From an uncultured Sulfurimonas sp. (GTDB taxonomy: Bacteria > Campylobacterota > Campylobacteria > Campylobacterales > Sulfurimonadaceae), in NCBI GenBank assembly GCA_937914675.1, contig CALDOC010000050.1, positions 1-5,162 of the forward strand: 5,162 nucleotides of DNA, given 5' to 3'. The notes beneath the pieces are model-generated. The model made no database searches. It was not told where the DNA came from and was given only the letters and a program-made list of their open reading frames with translations. Of this stretch, positions 1 through 5,162 are shown in pieces; position 1 is the stretch's first letter, and each line of letters starts with the position of its first letter. Made by a program: the position numbers and the translations under genes.

Positions 1-1106
1 TCAATCGTGTAATCAATCTCTTCGTCAGTCGTAAAACGCGACAAACTCAAACGAATTCCCGTATGAGCTAGTTCATTATCCGCGCCAATGGCCAACATAA
101 CTGTGTTGGCTTCTAAGTCCGCGCTCGCGCACGCCGAACCGGTCGACGCGCCAATTTGACCATTGTTTAAATCCCAAAGCATTCCTTCGCCTTCAACTCC
201 ACGAATCGAGATTAAGATGGTGTTTGGCGTGCGGTTGTCTCTGTCGCCAACTACGAAAGTGTCGCTAAGTTCTACAAGAGCGTCTTCAAGACGGTCGCGT
301 TTGGCTCTGATGGAAGCTATTTTCGCCTCAATGTTCGTAGTCGCAAGCTCCATCGCTTTACCCATTCCAACGATATATGGAACGTTTAAAGTGCCTGAAC
401 GGCGTCCGCCCATGTGCTCGCCGCCATGAAGAAGGGGAGTCAAAGCTTGAGAGTTTTTAATGTACAAAGCTCCAATTCCCTTTGGTCCATGAAACTTATG
501 CGCTGAAAACGAGATAAAGTCGATGTGAGTCGCTTGCAAATCCACTGGTATTTTACCAACGGCTTGAACGGCGTCGGAGTGGAACAAAACGCCTTTAGCT
601 TTACAAATTTCACCAATTTCATCAATTGGATTAATCATGCCAGTCTCGTTTGAAGCCCACATAACGCTTACAAGCGCGGTTTTTTCAGTAATAAAACTTT
701 TTACGGTGTGCGCCTCGACGATTCCCTGATCGTTAACGGGAAGATAAGTGACTTTTACGCCTTGATCTTCTAAAAACCTGCATGTTGAAAGAATCGAAGG
801 GTGTTCAACTTCCGTCGTCACTATGTGATTTTTATCGCCGTTGAGGATTTTGTCCGTCCAAATTGATTTTAAAACCCAGTTGTTTGACTCTGTAGCGCAT
901 GAAGTGAAAACTACGTCGTCTTTGTCGTTCGCGTTTATTGCCGCGTAAACTTGGTCAATTGCTTTAGTTAGCGCAGGATGCGACGCGGTGCCAAACTTAT
1001 GAAGCGAGTTTGGATTTCCATAAAGCTCACTAAAAAATGGTTGCATCGCTTCTACAACTTGTGGGTCGCACATAGTGGTAGCGTTGTTATCTAAATAAAC
1101 TTGCAT
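1..1106 (-). CDS. nifS: NifS-type cysteine desulfurase (3' end cut by window)
   Basis: This pyridoxal-phosphate enzyme converts L-cysteine to alanine and carries the released sulfur as a persulfide for Fe-S cluster assembly in the cytoplasm. The 368 complete codons read open to the window edge and lack only the last few residues. The start QVYLDNNATT is typical of class I cysteine desulfurases. Visible residues are His102 (EVEHPS, stacks on PLP), Asn153 (SNETG), Asp178 and Gln181 (HSDAVQAVGK), the Schiff-base Lys204 (SAHKFHGPKG), the GEHMGGRRSGT loop and the catalytic Cys326 (STGSACAS). All sit at a constant offset of two from E. coli IscS as I remember its numbering. The start at 1106 is supported by AAAGAGG four nucleotides upstream. 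In Campylobacterota nifS is usually followed by nifU and serves as the general assembly system, not only nitrogen fixation. nifU is therefore the likely next gene off the left edge, which is inference. Confidence 0.96.
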   Translation of the reverse strand, partial: MQVYLDNNATTMCDPQVVEAMQPFFSELYGNPNSLHKFGTASHPALTKAIDQVYAAINANDKDDVVFTSCATESNNWVLKSIWTDKILNGDKNHIVTTEVEHPSILSTCRFLEDQGVKVTYLPVNDQGIVEAHTVKSFITEKTALVSVMWASNETGMINPIDEIGEICKAKGVLFHSDAVQAVGKIPVDLQATHIDFISFSAHKFHGPKGIGALYIKNSQALTPLLHGGEHMGGRRSGTLNVPYIVGMGKAMELATTNIEAKIASIRAKRDRLEDALVELSDTFVVGDRDNRTPNTILISIRGVEGEGMLWDLNNGQIGASTGSACASADLEANTVMLAIGADNELAHTGIRLSLSRFTTDEEIDYTI

Positions 1107-1170
1107 TTTTCCTCTTTTAATTGTTAGATTTTTAAATAAGACAATTTTTGTCCTCTTTTGATTTCGACAT
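1107..1170 (-). other. nifS 5' leader with duplicated Shine-Dalgarno motif and possible mini-ORF
   Basis: Reading on the minus strand, the nifS ribosome binding site (AAAAGAGGAAAA, just before 1106) has a near copy about 40 nt upstream (AAAAGAGGACAAAAA, plus-strand 1145-1158). Six nucleotides after the copy's GAGGA is a TTG that opens a six-codon frame (1144 down to 1124, fMSYLKI then stop), ending 17 nt before the nifS start. The upstream copy also overlaps a 13-bp dyad, GACAA-3-TTGTC, at 1140-1152. The motif copy and dyad are seen directly. Translation of the mini-ORF or any regulatory role is inference, and such short frames arise easily by chance. Confidence 0.25.
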
Positions 1171-1230
1171 AGTAATGGTTTTGTGATTACGATTCGCTTA
1201 AACAAAATTGAAACTATTGTTAGCTTAAGA

Positions 1231-1239
1231 ATTATAACA
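1231..1239 (-). promoter_or_regulatory. Candidate extended -10 promoter for nifS
   Basis: The minus strand reads TGTTATAAT here, a perfect extended -10 (TG, one base, TATAAT). No convincing -35 lies at 16-18 bp; a TTCACA is present, but 21 bp away. This matches the AT-rich, -35-poor promoters of Campylobacterota. Transcription would begin near 1224 and leave a leader of roughly 118 nt before the nifS start. A weaker box closer to the gene cannot be excluded. Confidence 0.5.
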
Positions 1240-1252
1240 GTCTAAAAGAATG

Positions 1253-1258
1253 TATAAT
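1253..1258 (+). promoter_or_regulatory. Candidate -10 box for the 1317-3167 operon
   Basis: A perfect TATAAT lies 59 bp upstream of the first start codon of the plus-strand operon. No TTGACA-like -35 is visible; the -35 position instead overlaps the minus-strand -10 box at 1231-1236. Transcription would start near 1265, just before the palindrome at 1270-1297. Confidence 0.55.
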
Positions 1259-1269
1259 GTGAATACTAT

Positions 1270-1297
1270 AAATTAATTGAAACGTTGCAATTAATTT
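1270..1297. promoter_or_regulatory. 28-bp near-perfect palindrome, candidate operator
   Basis: The arms AAATTAATTG (1270-1279) and CAATTAATTT (1288-1297) are exact reverse complements, and the core AACGTT (1281-1286) is itself palindromic. Only the pair 1280 (A) and 1287 (G) fails, so 13 of 14 pairs match. It sits between the predicted transcription start (about 1265) and the ribosome binding site at 1305, where a bound repressor would block initiation or early elongation. The inner 14 bp (TTGAA-ACGT-TGCAA, 1277-1290) have the 5-4-5 spacing of Crp/Fnr-family sites (consensus TTGAT-N4-ATCAA) but match it imperfectly. In RNA the arms could also form a 10-bp AU-rich hairpin. The symmetry is observed; the operator role is inferred. 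Confidence 0.6.
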
Positions 1298-1316
1298 CTT
1301 AAATAAGGAAGTAAGA

Positions 1317-1820
1317 ATGTGTAATTTTAACAAACAAAATGAAGAAACAAAGGCTCTGTTAAGTCTTTTTATGCAAAAAGCGGCGCAGAACGTAGGGGGA
1401 GAAAACTATCTTCTCGCTCTCATTGAATCGATGAAAGAAAAAAAGCCAAACGCCCTGATGTTCAAAGGGCGTCAAATCGCTTCAAACCATACAATCATTA
1501 AATGGAACAAGGTCGTTTTTAAAGACAAAGTCGAGATTTTGGAAGAGATATTGCTCTCTCACAAAAGTTCGGAGGAACCAGATTTTAATATTTTAAATAA
1601 TGATAGCGCTAAAAAACGTAAAAACATTCTTAACATGGTAAAAACTTTAGCGCCCGTTGAGTTTATCGTCACTACTCAAAACCATCATGACGGCGCTGGA
1701 TTTAGTTTTAAAGTTTTTGACAAAGTTGAAAACGATTACGTAAAAATTAATCCTATATTCGTTGCAATGTTTTTTTGCGGCATCGAATTCACGAAAAAAT
1801 GCCTTAAATATAAAGTGTAA
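1317..1820 (+). CDS. Unrecognised 167-residue cytoplasmic protein, first gene of the peroxidase operon
   Basis: I do not recognise this family. The start at 1317 is supported by AAGGAAG five nucleotides upstream and by the promoter at 1253. There is no signal peptide or clear membrane segment, although residues near 146-156 (PIFVAMFFCGI) are hydrophobic. The N-terminal 40 residues look helical (repeated LLSLF, LLALIESM), the middle is lysine-rich and charged (about 72-110), and the C-terminal third looks like mixed strand and helix with an NHHDGAGFSF stretch. The few cysteines do not form a CxxC or zinc motif. The stop codon is separated by one base from the start of the peroxidase gene, so the two are probably translationally coupled. 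That points to a linked role, such as regulation or maturation of the exported proteins, but no function can be assigned. Confidence 0.8.
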   Translation: MCNFNKQNEETKALLSLFMQKAAQNVGGENYLLALIESMKEKKPNALMFKGRQIASNHTIIKWNKVVFKDKVEILEEILLSHKSSEEPDFNILNNDSAKKRKNILNMVKTLAPVEFIVTTQNHHDGAGFSFKVFDKVENDYVKINPIFVAMFFCGIEFTKKCLKYKV

Positions 1821-1821
1821 A

Positions 1822-2832
1822 ATGATTTTTAAAATCAGTTTAAGCGCCTTGCTTATTTCAAGCTTTTTGTTTGCGACGCAAGATATGAAGAAGTGGTTAA
1901 GACCGCTCGAAGTGCCTCAGCCAATGGACAATAAGCTGACTTCAGAGCGAGTGGAGTTGGGTAAACTTTTGTATTTTGACGCAAGGCTATCGAGTAGCGA
2001 GCAATTTTCTTGCGCCACATGCCATAGCCCAAAACGCGGCTGGACGGATTTAGAACCTGTGTCAAAAGCGCTAGGCGCTGGACGCGGACCGAGAAACTCG
2101 CCAACCATTTTAAACGCGGGTTATCAAAATCGTCAGTTTTGGGATGGACGAGTTAAAACGCTTGAAGAGCAAGCCTTGGGACCGATAGAAGCCGACGTTG
2201 AGATGAACATGCCGTTGGATGAGTTGATAGCAAAACTCGACAAGATTGACGGATACGTTAAACTTTTCAATCAAGCGTATCCAAGCGAGGGTGGAATCAC
2301 GAAGATAACGCTTGCCAAGGCGATCGCTTCGTTTGAAAGAACGGTTGTATCGACAATCGCGCCTTTTGACAAATACGCCATGGGGGACAAAAAAGCCATA
2401 AGCAAAAAAGCGGTAGCGGGCTTTGACCTTTTTAAAGGCAAAGCGCACTGCATGGATTGTCATGACAACTTCAACTTTAGCAATGGAAGTTTTCACAATA
2501 TCGGACTAAACGATGGCGAGTTGCAAGGCAAAGAACTGGGTCGCTATCTTACAAAACAAAGAGCGGCTTGGTATGGCGCGTTTAAAACTCCAACGCTCAG
2601 AGACGTCACAAAATCGGCTCCATATTTTCATGACGGTAGCGTAAAAACGTTGGAAGAAGCCACTTCTATCTGCTCAAGCGGTGGACGTTACGCCAATGGA
2701 GTAAAAAACAAATCCACGTTTATGCTCGATAGAAAATTGAGTCAAACTGAAATAGACAAAATAGTCTCTTTTTTAAAGACGCTTGAGGGCCCGGACATGA
2801 AACTTGAGGTTCCAAGCAAGTTCCCGCAATAA
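1822..2832 (+). CDS. Periplasmic diheme cytochrome c peroxidase, MauG-type
   Basis: The family reduces H2O2 to water in the periplasm with electrons from small redox proteins; MauG instead oxidises a partner protein. I chose ATG 1822 over an in-frame ATG at 1762 because it gives a clean signal peptide (residues 1-18, cut near FLFA-TQ) and 336 residues, the family's usual size. The ribosome binding site is weak; the start lies one base after the previous stop, so coupling is likely. Two heme sites are visible, C64-x2-C67-H68 and C210-x2-C213-H214. Also present are GPRNSPTILNA (89-99), Trp107 of FWDGR between the hemes, catalytic Gln117, Pro121 and Glu127 (EQALGPIEADVEM), FHNIGLN (224-230), and FKTPTLRD with APYFHDGS (254-273). 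Two features are odd. No His lies between residues 69 and 100, where classical enzymes have a distal His. Cys284 occupies the position of the axial Met (CcpA) or Tyr (MauG) of the second heme. Confidence 0.93.
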   Translation: MIFKISLSALLISSFLFATQDMKKWLRPLEVPQPMDNKLTSERVELGKLLYFDARLSSSEQFSCATCHSPKRGWTDLEPVSKALGAGRGPRNSPTILNAGYQNRQFWDGRVKTLEEQALGPIEADVEMNMPLDELIAKLDKIDGYVKLFNQAYPSEGGITKITLAKAIASFERTVVSTIAPFDKYAMGDKKAISKKAVAGFDLFKGKAHCMDCHDNFNFSNGSFHNIGLNDGELQGKELGRYLTKQRAAWYGAFKTPTLRDVTKSAPYFHDGSVKTLEEATSICSSGGRYANGVKNKSTFMLDRKLSQTEIDKIVSFLKTLEGPDMKLEVPSKFPQ

Positions 2833-2852
2833 ATTAAATACGAGAAAAAACT

Positions 2853-3167
2853 ATGAACAAATTTCTAAAATTTTTACTTGCGTCGTTAGCTATTTCCGCT
2901 AGCGTAAACGCCCAAAATCATGTAATTGACCAAAGTGGAAAAACGTTTATTCCAAGTAAAATTACGGTTCGCGTCGGCGATACGATTACTTTTAAAAATT
3001 CGGATCCTTTCGCGCATAACGCTTATACGGATGAAGAAAACAATGAATTTGACGTTGGGATGCAGGCGCCGAGCAAAGAGACTGTAATAACGATAAAGTC
3101 GGCTGACTCTTTTAACGTTGAGTGCGCAATTCACCCAAATATGCTTTTAGAGGTAATTGTTAAGTAA
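2853..3167 (+). CDS. Periplasmic plastocyanin/amicyanin-like cupredoxin
   Basis: This is a small blue-copper electron carrier of 104 residues. Residues 1-20 form a signal peptide ending VNA-QN, leaving a mature domain of about 84 residues. The type 1 copper ligands are evident: His55 (DPFAHNAYT), Cys91, His94 and Met97 (CAIHPNM). The Cys-x2-His-x2-Met loop has the short length of amicyanin (CTPHPFM) and not the longer plastocyanin or azurin loop. KITVRVGDTITFKN (37-50) is the usual cupredoxin strand pair before the first His. The start follows the peroxidase stop by 20 nt, with a weak GAGAAA five nucleotides before the ATG, so it belongs to the same operon. The likely role is electron donor to the neighbouring diheme peroxidase, which is inferred from adjacency and shared export. 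Databases may label such proteins methylamine utilisation protein, but no mau dehydrogenase genes are present here. Confidence 0.9.
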   Translation: MNKFLKFLLASLAISASVNAQNHVIDQSGKTFIPSKITVRVGDTITFKNSDPFAHNAYTDEENNEFDVGMQAPSKETVITIKSADSFNVECAIHPNMLLEVIVK

Positions 3168-3219
3168 GGAATCAAAAGAAACGCCAATATAAAGAATAAA
3201 ACTCTCTTTAAATCTCTTA

Positions 3220-3228
3220 TGATATAAT
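3220..3228 (+). promoter_or_regulatory. Candidate extended -10 promoter for leuC
   Basis: The sequence TGATATAAT is a perfect extended -10 box, 36 bp upstream of the leuC start. No TTGACA-like -35 is present; the upstream region is AT-rich with T-runs, as in Campylobacterota promoters. Transcription should begin near 3235, giving a leader of about 30 nt that contains the AGAGG ribosome binding site at 3251-3255. This separates leuC from the peroxidase operon, although no strong terminator is visible in 3168-3219. Confidence 0.6.
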
Positions 3229-3264
3229 CCCAAAATTAATTATATACATAAGAGGTTTACCACT

Positions 3265-4524
3265 ATGGCTCAAACAATAACCGAAAAAATATTTTCCGAG
3301 CATGTCGGACGCGAAGTCTTCGCTGGCGAGATAATTCGTTGTAACATCGACATGGTAATTGGAAACGACATCACGACTCCTATCTCTATAAGCGCTTTTA
3401 ATTTAAGCGGAGCCGAGAAATTGGCGAATCCCGATGGATTTTCGCTTGTTCTTGATCACTTCATTCCCGCAAAAGACATCGCTTCTGCGAATCAGGCTAG
3501 AATAAGTCGCGATTTTGCGAAAAAGCATCAACTAAAAAACTTTTTTGACGAAAAAGACATGGGAATAGAACACGCCCTTTTGCCTGAAAAAGGTTTAATA
3601 GTTCCAGGAGACGTGATTATTGGCGCCGATTCGCACACTTGCACGCACGGGGCGCTTGGCGCTTTTTCGACGGGAATGGGTTCAACAGATCTCGCGTTCG
3701 CCATGATAAGCGGCGGAAACTGGTTTAAAGTTCCCGAGTCCATAAAAGTGAATCTTAGCGGAAAACCTGGAAAATACACGACGGGCAAAGACATTATTTT
3801 GGAAATCATTCGTCTTATCGGCGTTGATGGCGCTTTGTACAAAACTTTGGAATTCACCGGAAGCACAATAGAACACTTGACGATGGATGATAGATTTTCC
3901 ATGTGCAACATGGCGATAGAAGCCGGCGCAAAGAGCGGAATCGTGGCTGTTGACGACGTGACAAAAGAGTTTTTAAGCGACAAAAACTTGGCTCGCGAAC
4001 CGAAAACGCATTATTCGGACGAAGACGCCACATATTCACAAGTTTTGGAGATAGACGTCGAAAATCTTGAACCGGTGATCGCGTATCCATTTTTGCCATC
4101 AAACGGACACTCAATCTCTAAAGCGGTTAGCGATCGTATCAAAATAGACCAAGCGTTTATCGGTAGTTGCACAAATGGACGTTTGAGCGATCTTAAAACC
4201 GCGGCGGAAATTTTAGAGGGAAAAAGAGTTCACGAAGACGTTCGTCTCATCGTGACGCCTGGAACGCAAAAGATTTTAAAAGAAGCGTACAGACTGGGCT
4301 ATATGGACATTATTATAGACGCCGGAGGAGTCGTGAGCAATCCTACATGCGGCGCTTGCCTTGGTGGATACATGGGAATACTTGGTGATAACGAAGTGGC
4401 GATTTCAACTACGAATCGTAATTTTGTGGGAAGAATGGGTTCTCGTTCCTCTGAAGTTTATTTGGCGAATTCAGCCGTGGCGGCGATTTCGGCGATTACA
4501 GGCTATATTAGCGATCCAAGATAG
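3265..4524 (+). CDS. leuC: 3-isopropylmalate dehydratase large subunit
   Basis: LeuC, with the small subunit LeuD, isomerises 2-isopropylmalate to 3-isopropylmalate through a dehydration-hydration step, the second step of leucine synthesis, in the cytoplasm. The 419-residue length fits the shorter LeuC/homoaconitase class. The [4Fe-4S] ligands are Cys302 (GSCTNGR), Cys362 and Cys365 (NPTCGACLGG). Other conserved blocks are VLDHFIPAKD (62-71), GADSHTCTHGALGAF (120-134), STGMGSTD (135-142) and TTNRNFVGRMGS (382-393). The start at 3265 is supported by AGAGG nine nucleotides upstream and by the MAQTITEKIFSEH start typical of Campylobacterota LeuC. A homoaconitase or methyl-substituted substrate cannot be fully excluded from the large subunit alone, because specificity lies largely in the small subunit. 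No leuD follows; the next gene encodes an outer-membrane protein. The enzyme depends on Fe-S assembly, so NifS would serve it. Confidence 0.95.
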   Translation: MAQTITEKIFSEHVGREVFAGEIIRCNIDMVIGNDITTPISISAFNLSGAEKLANPDGFSLVLDHFIPAKDIASANQARISRDFAKKHQLKNFFDEKDMGIEHALLPEKGLIVPGDVIIGADSHTCTHGALGAFSTGMGSTDLAFAMISGGNWFKVPESIKVNLSGKPGKYTTGKDIILEIIRLIGVDGALYKTLEFTGSTIEHLTMDDRFSMCNMAIEAGAKSGIVAVDDVTKEFLSDKNLAREPKTHYSDEDATYSQVLEIDVENLEPVIAYPFLPSNGHSISKAVSDRIKIDQAFIGSCTNGRLSDLKTAAEILEGKRVHEDVRLIVTPGTQKILKEAYRLGYMDIIIDAGGVVSNPTCGACLGGYMGILGDNEVAISTTNRNFVGRMGSRSSEVYLANSAVAAISAITGYISDPR

Positions 4525-4551
4525 TTTTGTCACTAAATACTCACTACGTAT

Positions 4552-4560
4552 TGGTATGAT
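4552..4560 (+). promoter_or_regulatory. Candidate extended -10 promoter for the OmpA-like gene
   Basis: TGGTATGAT fits an extended -10 (TG, one base, a 5-of-6 match to TATAAT) 31 bp before the ATG at 4592. A TTGTCA lies at 4527-4532, but the 22-bp spacing is too long for a standard -35. A separate promoter makes sense because an abundant outer-membrane protein would not normally depend on a leucine biosynthesis gene. Read-through from leuC is also possible, since no terminator is visible in the 67-bp gap. Confidence 0.4.
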
Positions 4561-4591
4561 TAGAAAATTAAAACTCTTAAAGGAAAACAAT

Positions 4592-5162
4592 ATGACAAAA
4601 CTCGTTTTGATTCCAGCTTTATTGCTAGGAACGCTCGCCATGGCTGAGCGACTCAAATATGAAATATCTCCTATGATAGGATACGACTTGACCGAAGGCA
4701 ACATAGGAATCAAAGATAATGGTTATCCCGTTGGCGGTTTGGAAGTGCAGATTAACACGCCGAACTCTAAGCTTAGTCCAGAGTTTTCCGTTCTTTACTC
4801 TTCAGGGGTAGATTACGCGAGCGGGGGAAACACAAGAATCGTTCGTGGCGCGTTTAACGGCGTTTACACTTTTGACGCAATGAACTCTATCTTTCCATTC
4901 GCGAAAATTGGCGCCGGCGTTGAAGCGGTGCAAAATGAAACGGCGGCCAATCAAGACGGCTTTTTCGTGGACGCGGGAGCGGGCGCCAAAGTGGCTTTGA
5001 CTGAAAATATCGCGCTTAAACTTGAAGCGACGTATTTAGCTAAAGTCGCGACGCAAAACGCCGGCTTCGCGGACAGCAACTTGATAGCGATGGTCGGAGT
5101 GACGTTCGCTTTTGGAGGTGACAAGCGCGAAGTGGCTCCAGAACCAACTCCAGAGCCGGAAG
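4592..5162 (+). CDS. OmpA-like outer-membrane beta-barrel protein (3' end cut by window)
   Basis: The 190 codons present start at an ATG with AAGGAA six nucleotides upstream. Residues 1-18 form a signal peptide (LLLGTLAMA-ER). Residues 19 to about 174 show alternating polar and hydrophobic or aromatic stretches with Gly-, Asn- and Asp-rich turns (YEISPMIGYDL, FPFAKIGAGVEA, IALKLEATYLA, LIAMVGVTFAF), as expected of a small OmpA-type barrel of about eight strands. The last strand ends in an aromatic residue at Phe174. It is followed by a Pro-Glu-rich linker (APEPTPEPE, 182-190), which in OmpA-family proteins leads to a C-terminal peptidoglycan-binding domain. That domain would lie beyond the window edge and is predicted, not seen. 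The protein probably anchors the outer membrane to the cell wall. The barrel sequence is too variable for me to name a specific porin or adhesin. Confidence 0.85.
   Translation, partial: MTKLVLIPALLLGTLAMAERLKYEISPMIGYDLTEGNIGIKDNGYPVGGLEVQINTPNSKLSPEFSVLYSSGVDYASGGNTRIVRGAFNGVYTFDAMNSIFPFAKIGAGVEAVQNETAANQDGFFVDAGAGAKVALTENIALKLEATYLAKVATQNAGFADSNLIAMVGVTFAFGGDKREVAPEPTPEPE

Noticed and set aside
163..429. Plus-strand open frame of 88 codons inside nifS.
   Set aside because: It lies antisense to a continuous, motif-complete nifS frame and has no recognisable product.
1132..1170. Minus-strand 12-codon ATG frame in the nifS leader.
   Set aside because: There is no ribosome binding site before the ATG; it is expected by chance in AT-rich sequence.
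1450..1472. Perfect 7-bp inverted repeat (ACGCCCT, 9-nt loop) inside the 167-residue gene.
   Set aside because: A few 7-bp stems are expected by chance in 5 kb; there is no T-run after it and no reason to call a terminator.
1762..1821. Upstream in-frame ATG that would extend the peroxidase by 20 residues.
   Set aside because: It overlaps the preceding gene by about 59 nt and puts a charged segment in front of a clean signal peptide; ATG 1822 gives the usual family length.
1853..2496. Several minus-strand open frames inside the peroxidase gene.
   Set aside because: They are antisense shadows of a gene with all its family motifs; no plausible protein features.
2853..3167. Assigning the cupredoxin as a true amicyanin of methylamine metabolism.
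   Set aside because: No methylamine dehydrogenase genes are nearby, and the loop alone does not prove the role.
3190..3210. TAAAGA / TCTTTA dyad after the cupredoxin gene as a terminator.
   Set aside because: The stem is only 6 bp and AT-rich, with no following T-run; too weak to call.
3528..4114. Minus-strand open frames of up to 151 codons inside leuC.
   Set aside because: They are antisense to conserved leuC blocks; the length is explained by the codon bias of the real gene.
4536..4552. AATAC / GTATT dyad between leuC and the OmpA-like gene.
   Set aside because: Five-bp arms with a 7-nt loop are common by chance, and it overlaps the likely promoter.
4471..4713. Minus-strand 80-codon frame across the leuC end and the OmpA-like start.
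   Set aside because: It overlaps two well-supported plus-strand genes and the promoter gap, with no recognisable product.

Overview
The window most likely comes from a free-living or host-associated member of the Campylobacterota (epsilonproteobacteria). The evidence is a NIF-type cysteine desulfurase with a GEHMGGRRSGT loop, a 419-residue LeuC with an NPTCGACLGG iron-sulfur motif, AT-rich sigma70 promoters with extended -10 boxes and no clear -35, and short tightly spaced genes. The genus cannot be fixed from this sequence alone.

Layout. Positions 1-1106 (minus strand) hold nearly all of nifS, cut at its 3' end by the window edge. Positions 1107-1316 are a divergent intergenic region. It carries two back-to-back -10 boxes, a long nifS leader with a duplicated ribosome-binding-site motif, and a 28-bp near-perfect palindrome just downstream of the plus-strand promoter. 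Positions 1317-3167 (plus strand) look like a three-gene operon: an unrecognised 167-residue cytoplasmic protein, a periplasmic MauG-type diheme cytochrome c peroxidase whose start lies 1 nt after the previous stop, and a small periplasmic cupredoxin with an amicyanin-length copper loop. Positions 3168-3264 hold the promoter of leuC (3265-4524). After a 67-bp gap, an OmpA-like outer-membrane protein starts at 4592 and runs off the right edge.

How the genes may work together. The peroxidase and cupredoxin are both exported and adjacent, which suggests a periplasmic electron-transfer pair in which the copper protein reduces the diheme enzyme. They may be transcribed from a promoter that competes physically with the nifS promoter, linking peroxide or redox defence to Fe-S cluster assembly. 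LeuC is itself a [4Fe-4S] enzyme, but nothing in the sequence ties it to the operon.

The most unusual points are in the peroxidase. The residue aligned with the axial Met (CcpA) or Tyr (MauG) of the C-terminal heme is a cysteine, the only non-heme cysteine in the protein. No distal His is present for the N-terminal heme. These points and the palindrome deserve follow-up. I see no CRISPR array, insertion sequence, tRNA or rRNA, and I do not claim a wholly new system.
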